Positions 7,854 through 16,444 of a DNA stretch of 64,000 nucleotides are shown in pieces. Source of the DNA: Phytomonospora endophytica. Its GTDB lineage: Bacteria > Actinomycetota > Actinomycetes > Mycobacteriales > Micromonosporaceae. Position 1 is the first letter of the stretch. Each line of letters begins with the position of its first letter. The stretch lies in contig NZ_JACHGT010000024.1 of assembly GCF_014202425.1 (NCBI RefSeq), forward strand, positions 1 through 64,000, read 5' to 3'. Under the pieces are notes generated by a model. That model made no database searches. It saw only the letters and a program-made list of their open reading frames with translations, and was not told the origin of the DNA. Position numbers and translations under genes: made by a program.

Positions 7854-8161
7854 GCGCGAGTGTGGTGTGTCCGGCGGTGGCGGGGCGTTGGGGCGAGCTG
7901 ATCGTTTGGTCGCGTGTCGCCGCGTACGTGGGGCCTCGGCGTGCTGTGACACGCCGCCCGCGGTCTTTGTGGGCGTGGCGTGGTGGCGGCGGACGGCCGG
8001 GCCGTGAGGCGTGGTGGCCGGAGGGGCTCTGCCGGCATATATGCGGGTCACACCAGGCGCCCCCGATACGAGGATCGCGCGCGGGTGTGACAGTTCGCCC
8101 CGGCCCGCCACGGTCGGGGGTCTTGCACCCGCGCCTACCTCACGCCTTCGCTCCCCACCGT

Positions 8162-8236
8162 TCCGCGAGCACCCGCCGCGCCTCTCCGCCTCCGCGCCTC
8201 ACCTCTCCGCGAGCACCCGCCGCGCCTCTCCGCCTC
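8162..8236 (+). repeat. 31-base direct repeat, two copies
   Basis: Positions 8162-8192 and 8206-8236 are identical over 31 bases (both begin TCCGCGAGCACCC), with period 44. The intervening bases are also CT-rich, suggesting recent local duplication. Confidence 0.85.
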
Positions 8237-8374
8237 TGCCTCCGCATGGCCGAGCTCGTCCTGGACGGCCAGGGCGCGTTCGTGGTGTCCACGGGTGGCG
8301 GGGTGGCCTGTCGCCGTCGTGTTGTCGCCGCGGTGGCGGAGGACGGTGGTGGAGGGCGTGAACTAGGGGGTGTC

Positions 8375-9757
8375 TCAGCCCGTCAAAGGCTCACCCTCGC
8401 CGTCTCCCCGGCACCACCGCCGCCTACGGCGACGGTGTCCTCTGCGCCGTCGGTGGAACCGTCGACGAGGCCCAGACCGGTGCCGTGGCGAGGCCGGGCG
8501 GTCGCCGACTTGGGCGAAGAGTGTGGCGGCATCGCCGAAGGCCTCGTCGGCGTGGTCGTGCTCGCCCAGGCGGTGAGGGGCGAAGCCGATGCCCCAGGCG
8601 CCCGCGCGGCCGTGTGGGGCGCCGAGTTCGGTGTGCGGCGCCAGCGCCTCGCGGCTGTGGTCGAGGGTCTCGCGGCTTTCGCCAAGGTCGGCCAGGTGGT
8701 GGCCGATGCTGTTGAGCGACACGGTGATCCCGCGCCGGTGCCGGTGGCGCCGAACAGGTCCAAGGCCTGCCGGGAGTGATCGAGGGCCTCGGCGTGGCGT
8801 CCCCGCCCGTCGAACGGCACCGACAGGCTCTGGTCAGTGTGACGCGACCGGCCCGCGCCGGCGGGAGCCCGGCGAGGCTCGCGGCGGCCGCGGTCGAGAC
8901 CTCAGTGCCGGGGTACGGCCCGAGGAGGCGGAACATCCGGCCGCCGCGTCGCCGTAAGCGCGGTACGACCAGGAGAACACCGAGCGCTCTCGTGATTTCC
9001 TCACCGCTGTCGAAGGCGTCGAGGCCGATGCAGGCCGCGTGCAGTTCGGCGGCGAACCCGGCCAGGGGCACGCCCGGGCGCGGCGCGGCCCGGGCGGCGA
9101 TCGCCAGCGCAGGCGGGAGCCCGCGCACCAGGCGATGAGTTCGTCGTCGGCGGACGCGTCGGTGCGCAGCCGCGCCCGCAGCAGGTCGCGGGACTCGGCG
9201 GCCGACAGCACGTCCGGCCCGACCGGGACCGCCGTTGCGTAACGAGGAGCGCTCGGTGAGCTCGCGCAAGGGCGCGGCGAGTTCGGTGCAGTTCCCGGTG
9301 GCGAGATCGAGGTAGGTGAGCCGCTCCAGCGCGCCAGGTGGCGCTCGGTCAGACCCGGCCGCTCGGTCCGCTCAAGCTCGGCGGAGGAGAGGTCCTGGAA
9401 GGGTTCTCCGCGCCACAGCGCCAAGGCCTCGGTCAGCAGAGGCCGCTCGGCCGCCGGGTCGACGGCCTCGGCCGCGTCGTCGAGTAACCATCCGAAGTGG
9501 AGGGTGTCGAGGCCGTCGGGGACCCGCAGCGCGAAACCGGTCGGTGAGGTCGCGATCCGTTCGGCGCCGTGGATCCCTCGCAGGCCGCCGATGTAGGTCT
9601 GGAGGCTGCCTTTCGCGCTCGCCGGAAGCCGCTCCTCCCACACGGCCTCGGCGAGCCGCCTGACCGGCACGGGCCCACCGGCCGCCAGCACGAGGACGGC
9701 GAGGACGGTGCGCGGACGTCCGCCGCCCGCTTCGATGTCCTCGTACCCGGCTGTCAC
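8375..9757 (-). pseudogene. Decayed SARP/AfsR-type regulator (BTAD, NB-ARC remnant, TPR)
   Basis: Recognisable pieces of an AfsR-like regulator lie in order but in different frames. 9757 to about 9330 encodes most of the SARP winged helix (LAEAVWEERLPASAKGSLQ) and part of the BTAD helices. The BTAD end (LATGN..ELAAPLRELTE) is in a second frame, and DVLSAAESRDLLRARL is back in the first. CAG/LPPALAIAARAAP and FRLLGPYPGTEVS from the NB-ARC tail are in the second frame, and TPR-like HAEALDHSRQALDLFG and LADLGESRETLDHSREAL occupy further frames. At least five frame changes are needed. The Walker A/B part of NB-ARC is missing, so a block of several hundred bases is gone. The N-terminal RFGxLGPLEV strand is also absent. 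Confidence 0.8.
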
Positions 9758-9894
9758 CCCTCCGGCGGCCGACGGTCTTCGCCGCGGCCCAAGTCACCGT
9801 CGGGTCGGATGAGCGACCGCGCGGTATTCCGGACCTCAACGTAGTGTCCACATCGGACCGAAGAGTCTCGTGTGCGGCCGTTCCCGCGCCGAGG

Positions 9895-9942
9895 GGACTC
9901 GACGGCCCGCCCGGCGGGGGAGCGGGCATGGCCGTCGAGTCC
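9895..9942. terminator. Large inverted repeat, probable bidirectional terminator
   Basis: Perfect 13-base arms (9895-9907 and 9930-9942) enclose a second GC-rich stem. It lies between the 3' end of the beta-lactamase-like gene and the 5' end of the decayed regulator. Confidence 0.6.
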
Positions 9943-9956
9943 GGTCCGGGGGTCGG

Positions 9957-11117
9957 TCAGCGCGTGATCAGCTCGCGGCTCTTCTCGACCAGCGGGTTGA
10001 CGGCACCGTCGTAATTGGACAGTACGACCGAGACGTACTCCCGCTCCGGGAACAGGTCGAGGCGGGCCGAGGCGCCCGGCGCGCTGCCGGAGTGCCCGTG
10101 CACACGACGGCCGTTGACGACGGAGTCGCGGTGGCCGTACCCGTAGAACGACACGCTCGCGAGAGGGTCGGCCGGACCGTCCGCCGGTGCCAGTGGCACC
10201 TTCCCGCCGGTGAGCAGCCCGGTGAAGGATTCGCCGAGCAGCTCGTGCGAGGACAGCGCGCACGCGAAGCGCAGCATGTCCGGCGCGGTGGAGTACGCGC
10301 CCCCGGCCGGGCCGTAGCTGAACGGGAAGTACGGGCTTTCGCTGAAGTCGAAGCGCGTGCCGTCGGGCTGTGTCGCGTAGGGCCGCGCGATCCCCTTGCC
10401 CGCGCGGACTTCGGGCGCGGAGTGGAAGGCCGTGCGCGTCATGCCGGCCGCCGCGAAGACGTTCTCGCGCACGTAGTCGAAGTACGACCGTCCCGAGACG
10501 CGCGCGACGACCGCGCCGAGCAGGAAGTAACCGTCATTGCTGTACACGTGCCGGATTCCCGGCGGCGTGAACTGCGGGGGCGTGTTCCGGACGAGGTCGA
10601 CGGTGCCGTCCATGACCTCGTCGAAGGTGTCCCATTCGAGGCCGGGCGGCTCGCCGTGACCGAGCGGCGGCCGCCCGAGACCCGAGGTGTGGGTGAGGAG
10701 CTGGTGGAGGGTGACCTCGGGCGGGAAGCCGTCGAGGTACGTGCTCAGCCTGTCGTGGAAGGAAAGGGATCCGCGTTCGGCGAGCTGTGCGATCGCCACC
10801 GCGGTGAAGATCTTGGTGATCGAGCCGAGGCAGAAGACCGTGTCGACGGTGTTGGCCGTCCCCGCCGCCTTGTGCGCCTTGCCGTGCGCGCGGGCGAGGA
10901 CCGGGCGGCCGCGGTGGGCGAGCAGGACCGTCCCGGAGAAGCGGTCTTCGGCGGCCAGCGCCGCCGCGAGACGGTCGTAGGCGCCGCCGGGCCGCAGGTC
11001 GGCCGGGACGTGCCGGCCGGACGAGGCGGCGGCCGACGCCGGCGTCGCCGCCAGGACGCCCGCGGCGAGCGGGGCGGCGGTGATGAGTCCCAGGAGGGAT
11101 CTGCGGGTCTGCGCCAT
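9957..11117 (-). CDS. Exported serine hydrolase, beta-lactamase/class C family
   Basis: 386-residue protein with an N-terminal twin-arginine-like export signal (TRRSLLG, hydrophobic stretch to about 27, ASA cleavage site). Catalytic motifs of the class C beta-lactamase/DD-peptidase/esterase fold: S99-I-T-K102 (serine nucleophile and Lys), Y192-S-N194, and HGHSG near residue 343 in place of the KTG box. HTSGLG follows the SxxK helix as usual. Such proteins may be D-amino peptidases, esterases or beta-lactamases; HxG instead of KTG argues for hydrolase/esterase use rather than antibiotic resistance. AAGGAG precedes the ATG. It is divergent from a response regulator. Confidence 0.87.
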   Translation of the reverse strand: MAQTRRSLLGLITAAPLAAGVLAATPASAAASSGRHVPADLRPGGAYDRLAAALAAEDRFSGTVLLAHRGRPVLARAHGKAHKAAGTANTVDTVFCLGSITKIFTAVAIAQLAERGSLSFHDRLSTYLDGFPPEVTLHQLLTHTSGLGRPPLGHGEPPGLEWDTFDEVMDGTVDLVRNTPPQFTPPGIRHVYSNDGYFLLGAVVARVSGRSYFDYVRENVFAAAGMTRTAFHSAPEVRAGKGIARPYATQPDGTRFDFSESPYFPFSYGPAGGAYSTAPDMLRFACALSSHELLGESFTGLLTGGKVPLAPADGPADPLASVSFYGYGHRDSVVNGRRVHGHSGSAPGASARLDLFPEREYVSVVLSNYDGAVNPLVEKSRELITR

Positions 11118-11238
11118 GGCGCTTCTCCTTGCGGTGGCGGGGATCTGCGAACCCGGTCCGTTCTACCGGCGCGGCCCGATCGCGGCCCGATGCGGCGCTC
11201 ATACCCGGGCCATAGGTCCGCGCTGGGATACTTCGGGC

Positions 11239-11895
11239 GTGCGGGTGCTGCTGGTGGAGGACGAACGGCCCCTGGCCGGGTACATCGCGGTCGGGCTGCG
11301 CAAGCACGGCTTCGCCGTGGACGTGGCCTTCGACGGTCAGGAAGGGCTCGACAAGTGCGAGCTGACGCCCTATGACGTCGTGGTCTTGGACCGGGATCTC
11401 CCGGTCGTGCACGGCGACACGGTGTGCCGTCGGCTCGCCGAGCGCGGGACCGCGCGGGTCCTGATGCTGACGGCGTCGGGCACCGTCGAGGACCGGGTGG
11501 ACGGCCTGACGCTGGGCGCCGACGACTACCTCGGGAAGCCCTTCGCCTTCAGTGAACTGGTGGCGCGGGTGCGGGCCCTGTCGAGGCGCAGCGTCCCGGC
11601 GCGACCGCCGATCCTGCGCTCGGCCGACCTCGTGGTCGACCCGGCCCGCCGGACGGCCGAGCGGGGTGGACGGCTGCTTTCGCTGACGCCCAAGGAGTTC
11701 GGCGTGCTGGAACGGCTGCTCGCCGCCGACGGTGACGTGGTGAGCGCCGAGACCCTGCTCGACAAGGTGTGGGACGAGCACGCCGACCCGTTCACCAACG
11801 CCGTCCGCATCACCGTCGGCACCCTCCGCCGCAAGCTCGGCGAGCCGCCGCTGATCACCACCGTGACCGGTGCGGGGTACCGGATCCGGGCGTGA
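11239..11895 (+). CDS. Orphan OmpR/PhoB-family response regulator
   Basis: 218-residue DNA-binding response regulator. The receiver domain (1-115) has acidic residues E7/D8, phosphoacceptor D51 (VVLDRDLPV), the switch Thr in LMLTASG and LGKPF with conserved Lys. The winged helix (about 125-218) contains LTPKEFGVLERLL and ends TVTGAGYRIRA. No sensor kinase gene is adjacent. The GTG start fits the receiver domain, and a -10 GATACT ends six bases before it, predicting a leaderless transcript. The divergent neighbour is an exported beta-lactamase-fold hydrolase, a possible target. Confidence 0.92.
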   Translation: MRVLLVEDERPLAGYIAVGLRKHGFAVDVAFDGQEGLDKCELTPYDVVVLDRDLPVVHGDTVCRRLAERGTARVLMLTASGTVEDRVDGLTLGADDYLGKPFAFSELVARVRALSRRSVPARPPILRSADLVVDPARRTAERGGRLLSLTPKEFGVLERLLAADGDVVSAETLLDKVWDEHADPFTNAVRITVGTLRRKLGEPPLITTVTGAGYRIRA

Positions 11896-11896
11896 G

Positions 11897-12310
11897 CTAC
11901 TTCCCTTCGCGGCCCGCCCGGGCGGCGCGGACGTCGGCGTCGCCGTAGACGGTGCGGACGCCGGAGAAGGACATGCCGGAGGCCTCCGCGAGCGAGGTGA
12001 GCGTGTAGGAGCGCGGCCGGACGACCTCGCGTCCATAGGCGACGAGCGCGCGGATCTCGGCCTCGGCGCGTTCCTTGCGGGCGCGGGCGCCGGCGAGCGC
12101 CGACAGCAGCGGGTCGGCGTCCCGCGCGTGCCAGGCGGCGGCCAGTTCATCCATAAGGGACGTTCGCCGCGCGGAGATCTCGGCGAGGGCGGCGGTGTAG
12201 GTCTCGGCGGCGGCGGGGTCCCCGGCGATCCCGGCCGGTGGCTCCGGGCGGGGATGGGCTATCGCGGCGATGTCGGCGAGCAGCGGGTGGAAGGCATGGT
12301 CGGTGGTCAT
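11897..12310 (-). CDS. Small regulator with C-terminal helix-turn-helix
   Basis: 137-residue soluble protein. Residues 1-100 are Ala/Arg/Glu-rich and probably helical to coiled-coil. The last 35 residues contain a plausible helix-turn-helix, SYTLTSLAEASGMSFSGVRT, spaced like small actinobacterial DNA-binding proteins. A leaderless -10 (TAGCAT) lies seven bases before the ATG. Immediately upstream of that, where RNA polymerase would contact the -35, is a perfect 19-bp palindrome. The simplest reading is a self-repressing regulator. Its stop is one base from that of the convergent response regulator. No family name can be assigned with confidence. Confidence 0.7.
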   Translation of the reverse strand: MTTDHAFHPLLADIAAIAHPRPEPPAGIAGDPAAAETYTAALAEISARRTSLMDELAAAWHARDADPLLSALAGARARKERAEAEIRALVAYGREVVRPRSYTLTSLAEASGMSFSGVRTVYGDADVRAARAGREGK

Positions 12311-12317
12311 GGGAGCG

Positions 12318-12347
12318 ATGCTACCTCGATTTGCGATGATCGCAAAT
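12318..12347 (-). promoter_or_regulatory. Promoter with perfect palindromic operator
   Basis: TAGCAT (12318-12323 on the minus strand) is the likely -10. The palindrome 12329-12347 has nine-base arms ATTTGCGAT / ATCGCAAAT around one G and covers the -35 position. Confidence 0.65.
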
Positions 12348-12479
12348 TCTTGTGTCGTTCGCAGAGGATGACGTGTCCGCAACTTGTCCGGAGATGCCGC
12401 TCCGCCGTTGTCGCAGGTCCCGCGCCGGAGGCACGATCGGGACCTCAATGACACCGGCGTGGAGGTGGGGAGGGTGAGC

Positions 12480-12839
12480 ATGGGCATCGGTGCGTTCCGC
12501 GATCCGATGACGGCTCTGCGACGGCTCGGTGGGGCCGTCACCGTCGAGTCCGCGAATCACAACAGACTGGCGCGACTGAAGGCCGTGCAGGCCCATCTCG
12601 CCGCCGAACGCACTCCCGGCCCCGACATCGCCACCGGCATGCTCGCGGTCTCCCTGGTGGCCAACGCCCTCACCGCGCACGGCCGGCTCTCCGAGATCGA
12701 CGGCTGGCCGAGCCAGGAGTCGCTCACCGACTCCGTCCGCGAGCTGGGCCTGCGGCTCGGCCGCGAGAGCGAACTGCCGACCCACATCGAGCTGCGCAGG
12801 CCGGACGGCTCGACGCTTCGACTGGCGAGGGCGTCATGA
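12480..12839 (+). CDS. Hypothetical protein (119 aa), first gene of XRE/NB-ARC cluster
   Basis: Unrecognised soluble protein. The ATG at 12480 has GGGGAGG six bases upstream; an in-frame GTG at 12474 is less well placed. The sequence has amphipathic helices (about 15-40 and 80-100) and a likely beta pair at the end (HIELRRPDGSTLRLARAS). Its stop overlaps the next start in ATGA, so the two products are co-translated. It may be an accessory or regulatory partner of the membrane protein and of the large XRE/NB-ARC protein that follow. Confidence 0.7.
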   Translation: MGIGAFRDPMTALRRLGGAVTVESANHNRLARLKAVQAHLAAERTPGPDIATGMLAVSLVANALTAHGRLSEIDGWPSQESLTDSVRELGLRLGRESELPTHIELRRPDGSTLRLARAS

Positions 12840-13318
12840 GGGCCTGGCTGGCGCTGTGGCGCTGCGGCCCGCTCGTCGTCGCGGCCGCGCTGGTGCCGGT
12901 TCCCTTCGCGCTGTCGGGAACCGTTCCGTGGACGCTTCCCCTGGCACTGGCGGTGACCGGCGCGCTGATGCGCTACGGCTCGAAGGGCTTCGTCGACTGG
13001 CGCGCCGCCCACCTCGACCGGATGTTGCGATCGACACCGGTCGTGCACCGGGGAGTGCTGCGGGCCCGCGCGGTCGCCGCCTGGGAGGTGCAGACCCAGA
13101 TGCGGCGGCGCTTCGGCCTCACCGACGCCGTCACCGATCCCGACGAGGACCTCCTGTCGGGTGCCGACGCGGTCCACTTCGCACTGTCCCCAACGGACGG
13201 TCGCTCGGCCGAAAGGCATGCCGAACCCGGCTGTGCGAGGGAGCCCGCCGAAAGCGTTTCGGTGGGGATAATGTTCGCGTGTCCCGACGTCCCCTCGAAG
13301 ACGCGCTCGTCACCCTAG
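12836..13318 (+). CDS. Small membrane protein (160 aa)
   Basis: Two hydrophobic segments (about residues 5-28 and 32-47) form a helical hairpin, followed by an Arg-rich cytoplasmic region (FVDWRAAHLDRMLR onward) and a low-complexity tail. Family not recognised. The ATG overlaps the previous stop by four bases. The 3' end overlaps the following gene by 40 bases because that gene's promoter and start lie inside this frame, so the last 15-20 residues may be unimportant for function. Confidence 0.65.
   Translation: MRAWLALWRCGPLVVAAALVPVPFALSGTVPWTLPLALAVTGALMRYGSKGFVDWRAAHLDRMLRSTPVVHRGVLRARAVAAWEVQTQMRRRFGLTDAVTDPDEDLLSGADAVHFALSPTDGRSAERHAEPGCAREPAESVSVGIMFACPDVPSKTRSSP
13267..13272 (+). promoter_or_regulatory. 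-10 element, leaderless start of XRE/NB-ARC gene
   Basis: GATAAT ends six bases before the GTG at 13279, inside the preceding gene. It is the closest match to a consensus -10 seen in the window. Confidence 0.6.
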
Positions 13319-15645
13319 GCAGGGCGATGCGCGCAGCGCGCGAACGTCGCGGCGTGTCCCTGCGGTCCATGGCCGCCCGTCTGGGATACGGGCACAGCGC
13401 CTTCACCGACTACGAACTCGGCCGGCGCCTGCCACCGCAGGACATCCTGGACGGCTACGAGAGCATCCTGGAGTTCAACGGCGGCCTGTCCGACCTGCGC
13501 CGGGCCGTGCTCACCCACCGTGCGATGGCCGCGCGCGGCGACCGGCCCGTCGCCCAGCTGCCCGCCGCGCCGGCCGTGTTCGTCGGCCGCGAGAGCGAAC
13601 TGGCCGCTTTACGGCGCCACGCCGAGACCGCCGCCGAAGGCGAACGCCCGGTGACCGTCCTGGTCCACGGGCCGCCCGCCGTCGGCAAGACCGCCCTCGC
13701 CCTGGCCGCCGCGCACACCGCCGCGCGGATCACCGGTGCCTTCGACACCGTGCTGCACCTCGAACTCGCCGACGCCGAACGCCCGATCGGCGCGGCCCTG
13801 CACTACATGCTCACCGCCCTCGGCGTCGGCGAGCCGGACATCCCGCCGTCCACGGCGGGGCGCTCGGGGCTGCTGCGTTCGCTGCTGGCGCATCACGGGA
13901 CGCTGATCGTCCTGGACAACGCCCTCAGCGCCCGCCAGATCGCGCCGCTGCTCCCCGGCGGGGGCCGCTCGCTGGTGCTGATCACGAGCCGTTCACGCTT
14001 CGCCGATCCGTCCATCGACCACGAGCTCGCGCTGCCCCCGCTGCCCGACGGGCACGCGACCGTCCTTTTGCGACGGTTGATCGGCGCCGAACGTTGCGAC
14101 GGGGAGCCCGAGGCGGTGGGCAGCGTGGTCGCCGCGTGCGCCGGATTGCCGCTGGCCCTGCGGATCGCCGCGCACCGGATCCTCGGCGCGCCCGACTGGC
14201 CGGTCGCGCACTACGCCGGCCAACTCTGCGACGAGCAGCGCCGGCTGGCGGCGCTCGACGTGCCCGGCGGGGAGGTCCGCGCCGCCTTCGACCTGTCCTA
14301 TGAAGCCCTGCCCGAGCCCGCGCGGGTGCTGTTCCGGCGGCTGGCGCACGTGCCGGGAGGCGTCGTCGGCGAACGGCACGCGGCCCTGCTGACCGAAGGC
14401 GGCGACGCCGCCGCGCTGCTCGCCGACCTGGCCACCGCGAGCCTGATCGCGCCGACCGAGCGGCCGGGCCGCTACCGCGTCCACGACCTGCTGCGGGTCT
14501 ACGCCGCCCACCGGCTGGACCTCGACGAGGCGCCCGAGCTGCGGGAGGAGGTGCGGGCGAAGCTGTTCGACCGCATGGTCGGCGAGGCGATCGCGGCCGG
14601 GCACGGGCTCACGCCGGGCGCCGAACCCGGCTACCCGGGTGGCAGCGAGGCCGCACTGTCCTTTCTGGACGAGGAGGCCGAGGGCGTCCTCGACGTGCTC
14701 GCCCTGCTGGCGCGGGAGCACGGCGAGATGGCGCCGCGCACGCTCGGCCGGCTCGTCGAGGCGATGGCCTGGTACTGCGACCACCGCTGCCGCTGGACCC
14801 TGCTGCGTTCGGTCGGGCGGCACGCCCAGACCCTCGCGGCACGACTCGACGACCCGCTGCTGGAAGCGGTGTCCCGCAACGCGATCGGGCTGTCCTACAG
14901 CGAGGGGAACCGTCCGGCCGCCGCCGTCGCCCATCTGGAGAAGGCACTCGTCGCCGCCCGTCGCGCGGGAGAGTGGGCCGAGGAGGCCGAGACGCACGGC
15001 TTCCTGGGGCTGGCCACGCGCAATCTCGGCCGCTTCGCCGAGGCTTCGGCGCATCACCGGGCCGCCCTGGCGATCTACGAGGGGCGCGGGCACAAGCGCG
15101 GGACCGCGCAGGAACTCGGCCGGCTCGGGCACGCGCTCAGCCTGCACGGCGAGTACGACGAAGGGCTGACGGAGCTCCGCCGCGCGCTGGGGCTCTGGCA
15201 GGCGCTGGACGCGCCCCGGTCGGCGGCGATGGCCCGCTACCGGCTGGCCGCCGTGTACATCCACTGTGGACGGGCGCTGGATGGGCTCGCCGAGGCCCGC
15301 GCCGCCCGCGCGGTCTTCGAAGAGGTCGCCGACACCTGGGGCATCGCCGCCGCCGGGCAGATCACCGGTGCCTGCGAGCAGGCCCTCGGCGAGCACGGCC
15401 GTGCCGTGACCGCGCTGCGTGAGGCCGCCGAGGGCTTCGACCGGCTTGCCGACCGCTTCCGCCAGGTCCAGACCCTGCGCGTCCTCGCCGGGGTCCACGC
15501 CGCGGCGGGCGCGACGGACGCCGCCGAGGCGGCCCGCCGCCGCGCGCTGCACATCCTGGGACAGCTGGAGTCCACGCCGGTCATCGCGGCCGAACGCGCG
15601 GTGCTGGAGGGGGTCGCGGGTGCGGAGGGGCCCCCGTTCTTGTGA
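13279..15645 (+). CDS. XRE-type HTH, NB-ARC ATPase and TPR protein
   Basis: 788-residue STAND-type signal-transducing regulator. An XRE helix-turn-helix occupies about 10-65 (SLRSMAARLGYGHSAFTDYE). Then comes an NB-ARC module: Walker A GPPAVGKT at 131-138, kinase-2 LIVLDNA, the sensor-like LITSRSR and CAGLPLALRIAA. A winged-helix section follows (FRRLAHVPGG), and from about 450 to the end TPR-like repeats (HLEKALVAARRAGEW, LGHALSLHGEYDEGLTELRR). ATP/ADP state would be controlled by a ligand or partner on the repeats and output would be DNA binding. The key motifs are intact, unlike the SARP pseudogene at 8.4 kb. The GTG start is inferred from a leaderless promoter and the HTH position. Confidence 0.88.
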   Translation: MSRRPLEDALVTLGRAMRAARERRGVSLRSMAARLGYGHSAFTDYELGRRLPPQDILDGYESILEFNGGLSDLRRAVLTHRAMAARGDRPVAQLPAAPAVFVGRESELAALRRHAETAAEGERPVTVLVHGPPAVGKTALALAAAHTAARITGAFDTVLHLELADAERPIGAALHYMLTALGVGEPDIPPSTAGRSGLLRSLLAHHGTLIVLDNALSARQIAPLLPGGGRSLVLITSRSRFADPSIDHELALPPLPDGHATVLLRRLIGAERCDGEPEAVGSVVAACAGLPLALRIAAHRILGAPDWPVAHYAGQLCDEQRRLAALDVPGGEVRAAFDLSYEALPEPARVLFRRLAHVPGGVVGERHAALLTEGGDAAALLADLATASLIAPTERPGRYRVHDLLRVYAAHRLDLDEAPELREEVRAKLFDRMVGEAIAAGHGLTPGAEPGYPGGSEAALSFLDEEAEGVLDVLALLAREHGEMAPRTLGRLVEAMAWYCDHRCRWTLLRSVGRHAQTLAARLDDPLLEAVSRNAIGLSYSEGNRPAAAVAHLEKALVAARRAGEWAEEAETHGFLGLATRNLGRFAEASAHHRAALAIYEGRGHKRGTAQELGRLGHALSLHGEYDEGLTELRRALGLWQALDAPRSAAMARYRLAAVYIHCGRALDGLAEARAARAVFEEVADTWGIAAAGQITGACEQALGEHGRAVTALREAAEGFDRLADRFRQVQTLRVLAGVHAAAGATDAAEAARRRALHILGQLESTPVIAAERAVLEGVAGAEGPPFL

Positions 15646-15914
15646 CTCAGAGCGGGAACGCGGTCGTCCGCTCGCCGGGCCGCGGCCGGTGGCCGTGGGT
15701 CTGGCGCGTCGCGCCTATCAGCGGCGGCACGTGGGAGGCGGCGACGCCAACGGCCCGACGAGGCGGGACGCGAGCTTCTCGTCCCGGAGATCGCCGAAGA
15801 TCCGGCTGAGCGAGGGGTCCCCGGTGTTGCCGTCGTCCTCCTCGACGCGGGCGGCGGCACGGCAGGCGATGAGCGTCCGCGAGCCGAGGAGGGCCGGGCG
15901 GAGCCCGAACGGCC
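15646..15914. other. Intergenic region, no supported gene
   Basis: A minus-strand frame (15718-15918) reads ARVEEDDGNTGDPSLSRIF but has no ribosome-binding site or recognisable domain. It may be debris of a lost gene. I see no terminator between the convergent genes. Confidence 0.4.
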
Positions 15915-16418
15915 TCACTCCTTCGCCAGATCACCCCGCACCGTCACGGTCGCCTCGATCGAGGCGGTCAGGAAGCGGACGATCGTGGCGCGCTCCTCCG
16001 GCGTGAACTCCCGCCAGCGGTCGCCGAACTCGACCGCGAGGGGCGCGAAGAACCCCGAGCCGACCCGCCGCGCCTTCTCGGTCATGTCCAGCTCGATCTT
16101 GCGGCGGTCGGCGGGGTCGCGGGTGCGCCTGAGGTGGCCGCTGGCCTCCAGCCGGTCGAGGGCCGATGTCGTCGCCGATGGGCTCAGGTGCAGCGCGGCG
16201 GCGAGGGACCCCGGCGACATGCGCCGGCCGCGGCGGGTGGCGTCCATGACGACGGCGAGCGCGTTGAGGTCGGTGCGGTGCAGGCCGTGCGCCTCACCGA
16301 ACATCTCGGCGAAGCGCGCCGATTCCACCGTGAGCTGCCGCAGCAGCCGGATGAGCAGGCCGTCGGCGGTCTCAGGGTTCGGCAGGGAGCCGTTCGCGTC
16401 TGCCGCCATGTCGCCCAC
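15915..16418 (-). CDS. MarR-family transcriptional regulator
   Basis: 167-residue winged-helix dimeric repressor. The core (about 50-120) has LNALAVVMDATRRG, the recognition region SPGSLAAALHLSPSATTSAL and the wing motif HLRRTRDPADRRKIELD with the DxRxxxxxLT-like Arg residues. It is divergent from an MMPL exporter; two inverted repeats in the shared promoter are its likely operators, so it probably represses the exporter and itself until a ligand binds. GTG start chosen because AGGAG lies five bases upstream; an ATG at 16409 is the alternative. Confidence 0.9.
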   Translation of the reverse strand: MGDMAADANGSLPNPETADGLLIRLLRQLTVESARFAEMFGEAHGLHRTDLNALAVVMDATRRGRRMSPGSLAAALHLSPSATTSALDRLEASGHLRRTRDPADRRKIELDMTEKARRVGSGFFAPLAVEFGDRWREFTPEERATIVRFLTASIEATVTVRGDLAKE

Positions 16419-16444
16419 GTGCTCTCCTCGCCCTCGGGTTATCG

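Larger units (their letters stand above)
7730..8374. other. Strand-asymmetric intergenic region with short repeats
   Basis: No supported gene. From about 7735 to 8000 the + strand is dominated by G and T, from about 8090 to 8240 by C and T. Inside are four perfect tandem copies of a 7-mer (7826-7853) and a 31-base perfect direct repeat (8162-8192 and 8206-8236). Frames across it encode only low-complexity Arg/Pro/His sequence. Confidence 0.55.

Noticed and set aside
9957-11117. Antibiotic-resistance beta-lactamase
   Set aside because: The fold and SxxK/YxN motifs fit, but the third motif is HGHSG rather than KTG and such proteins are commonly esterases or peptidases; resistance is not claimed.
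15718-15918. A 66-codon minus-strand frame between the NB-ARC and MarR genes
   Set aside because: Part of it (ARVEEDDGNTGDPSLSRIF) reads like protein, but there is no start signal and no family; kept only as a note in the intergenic entry.
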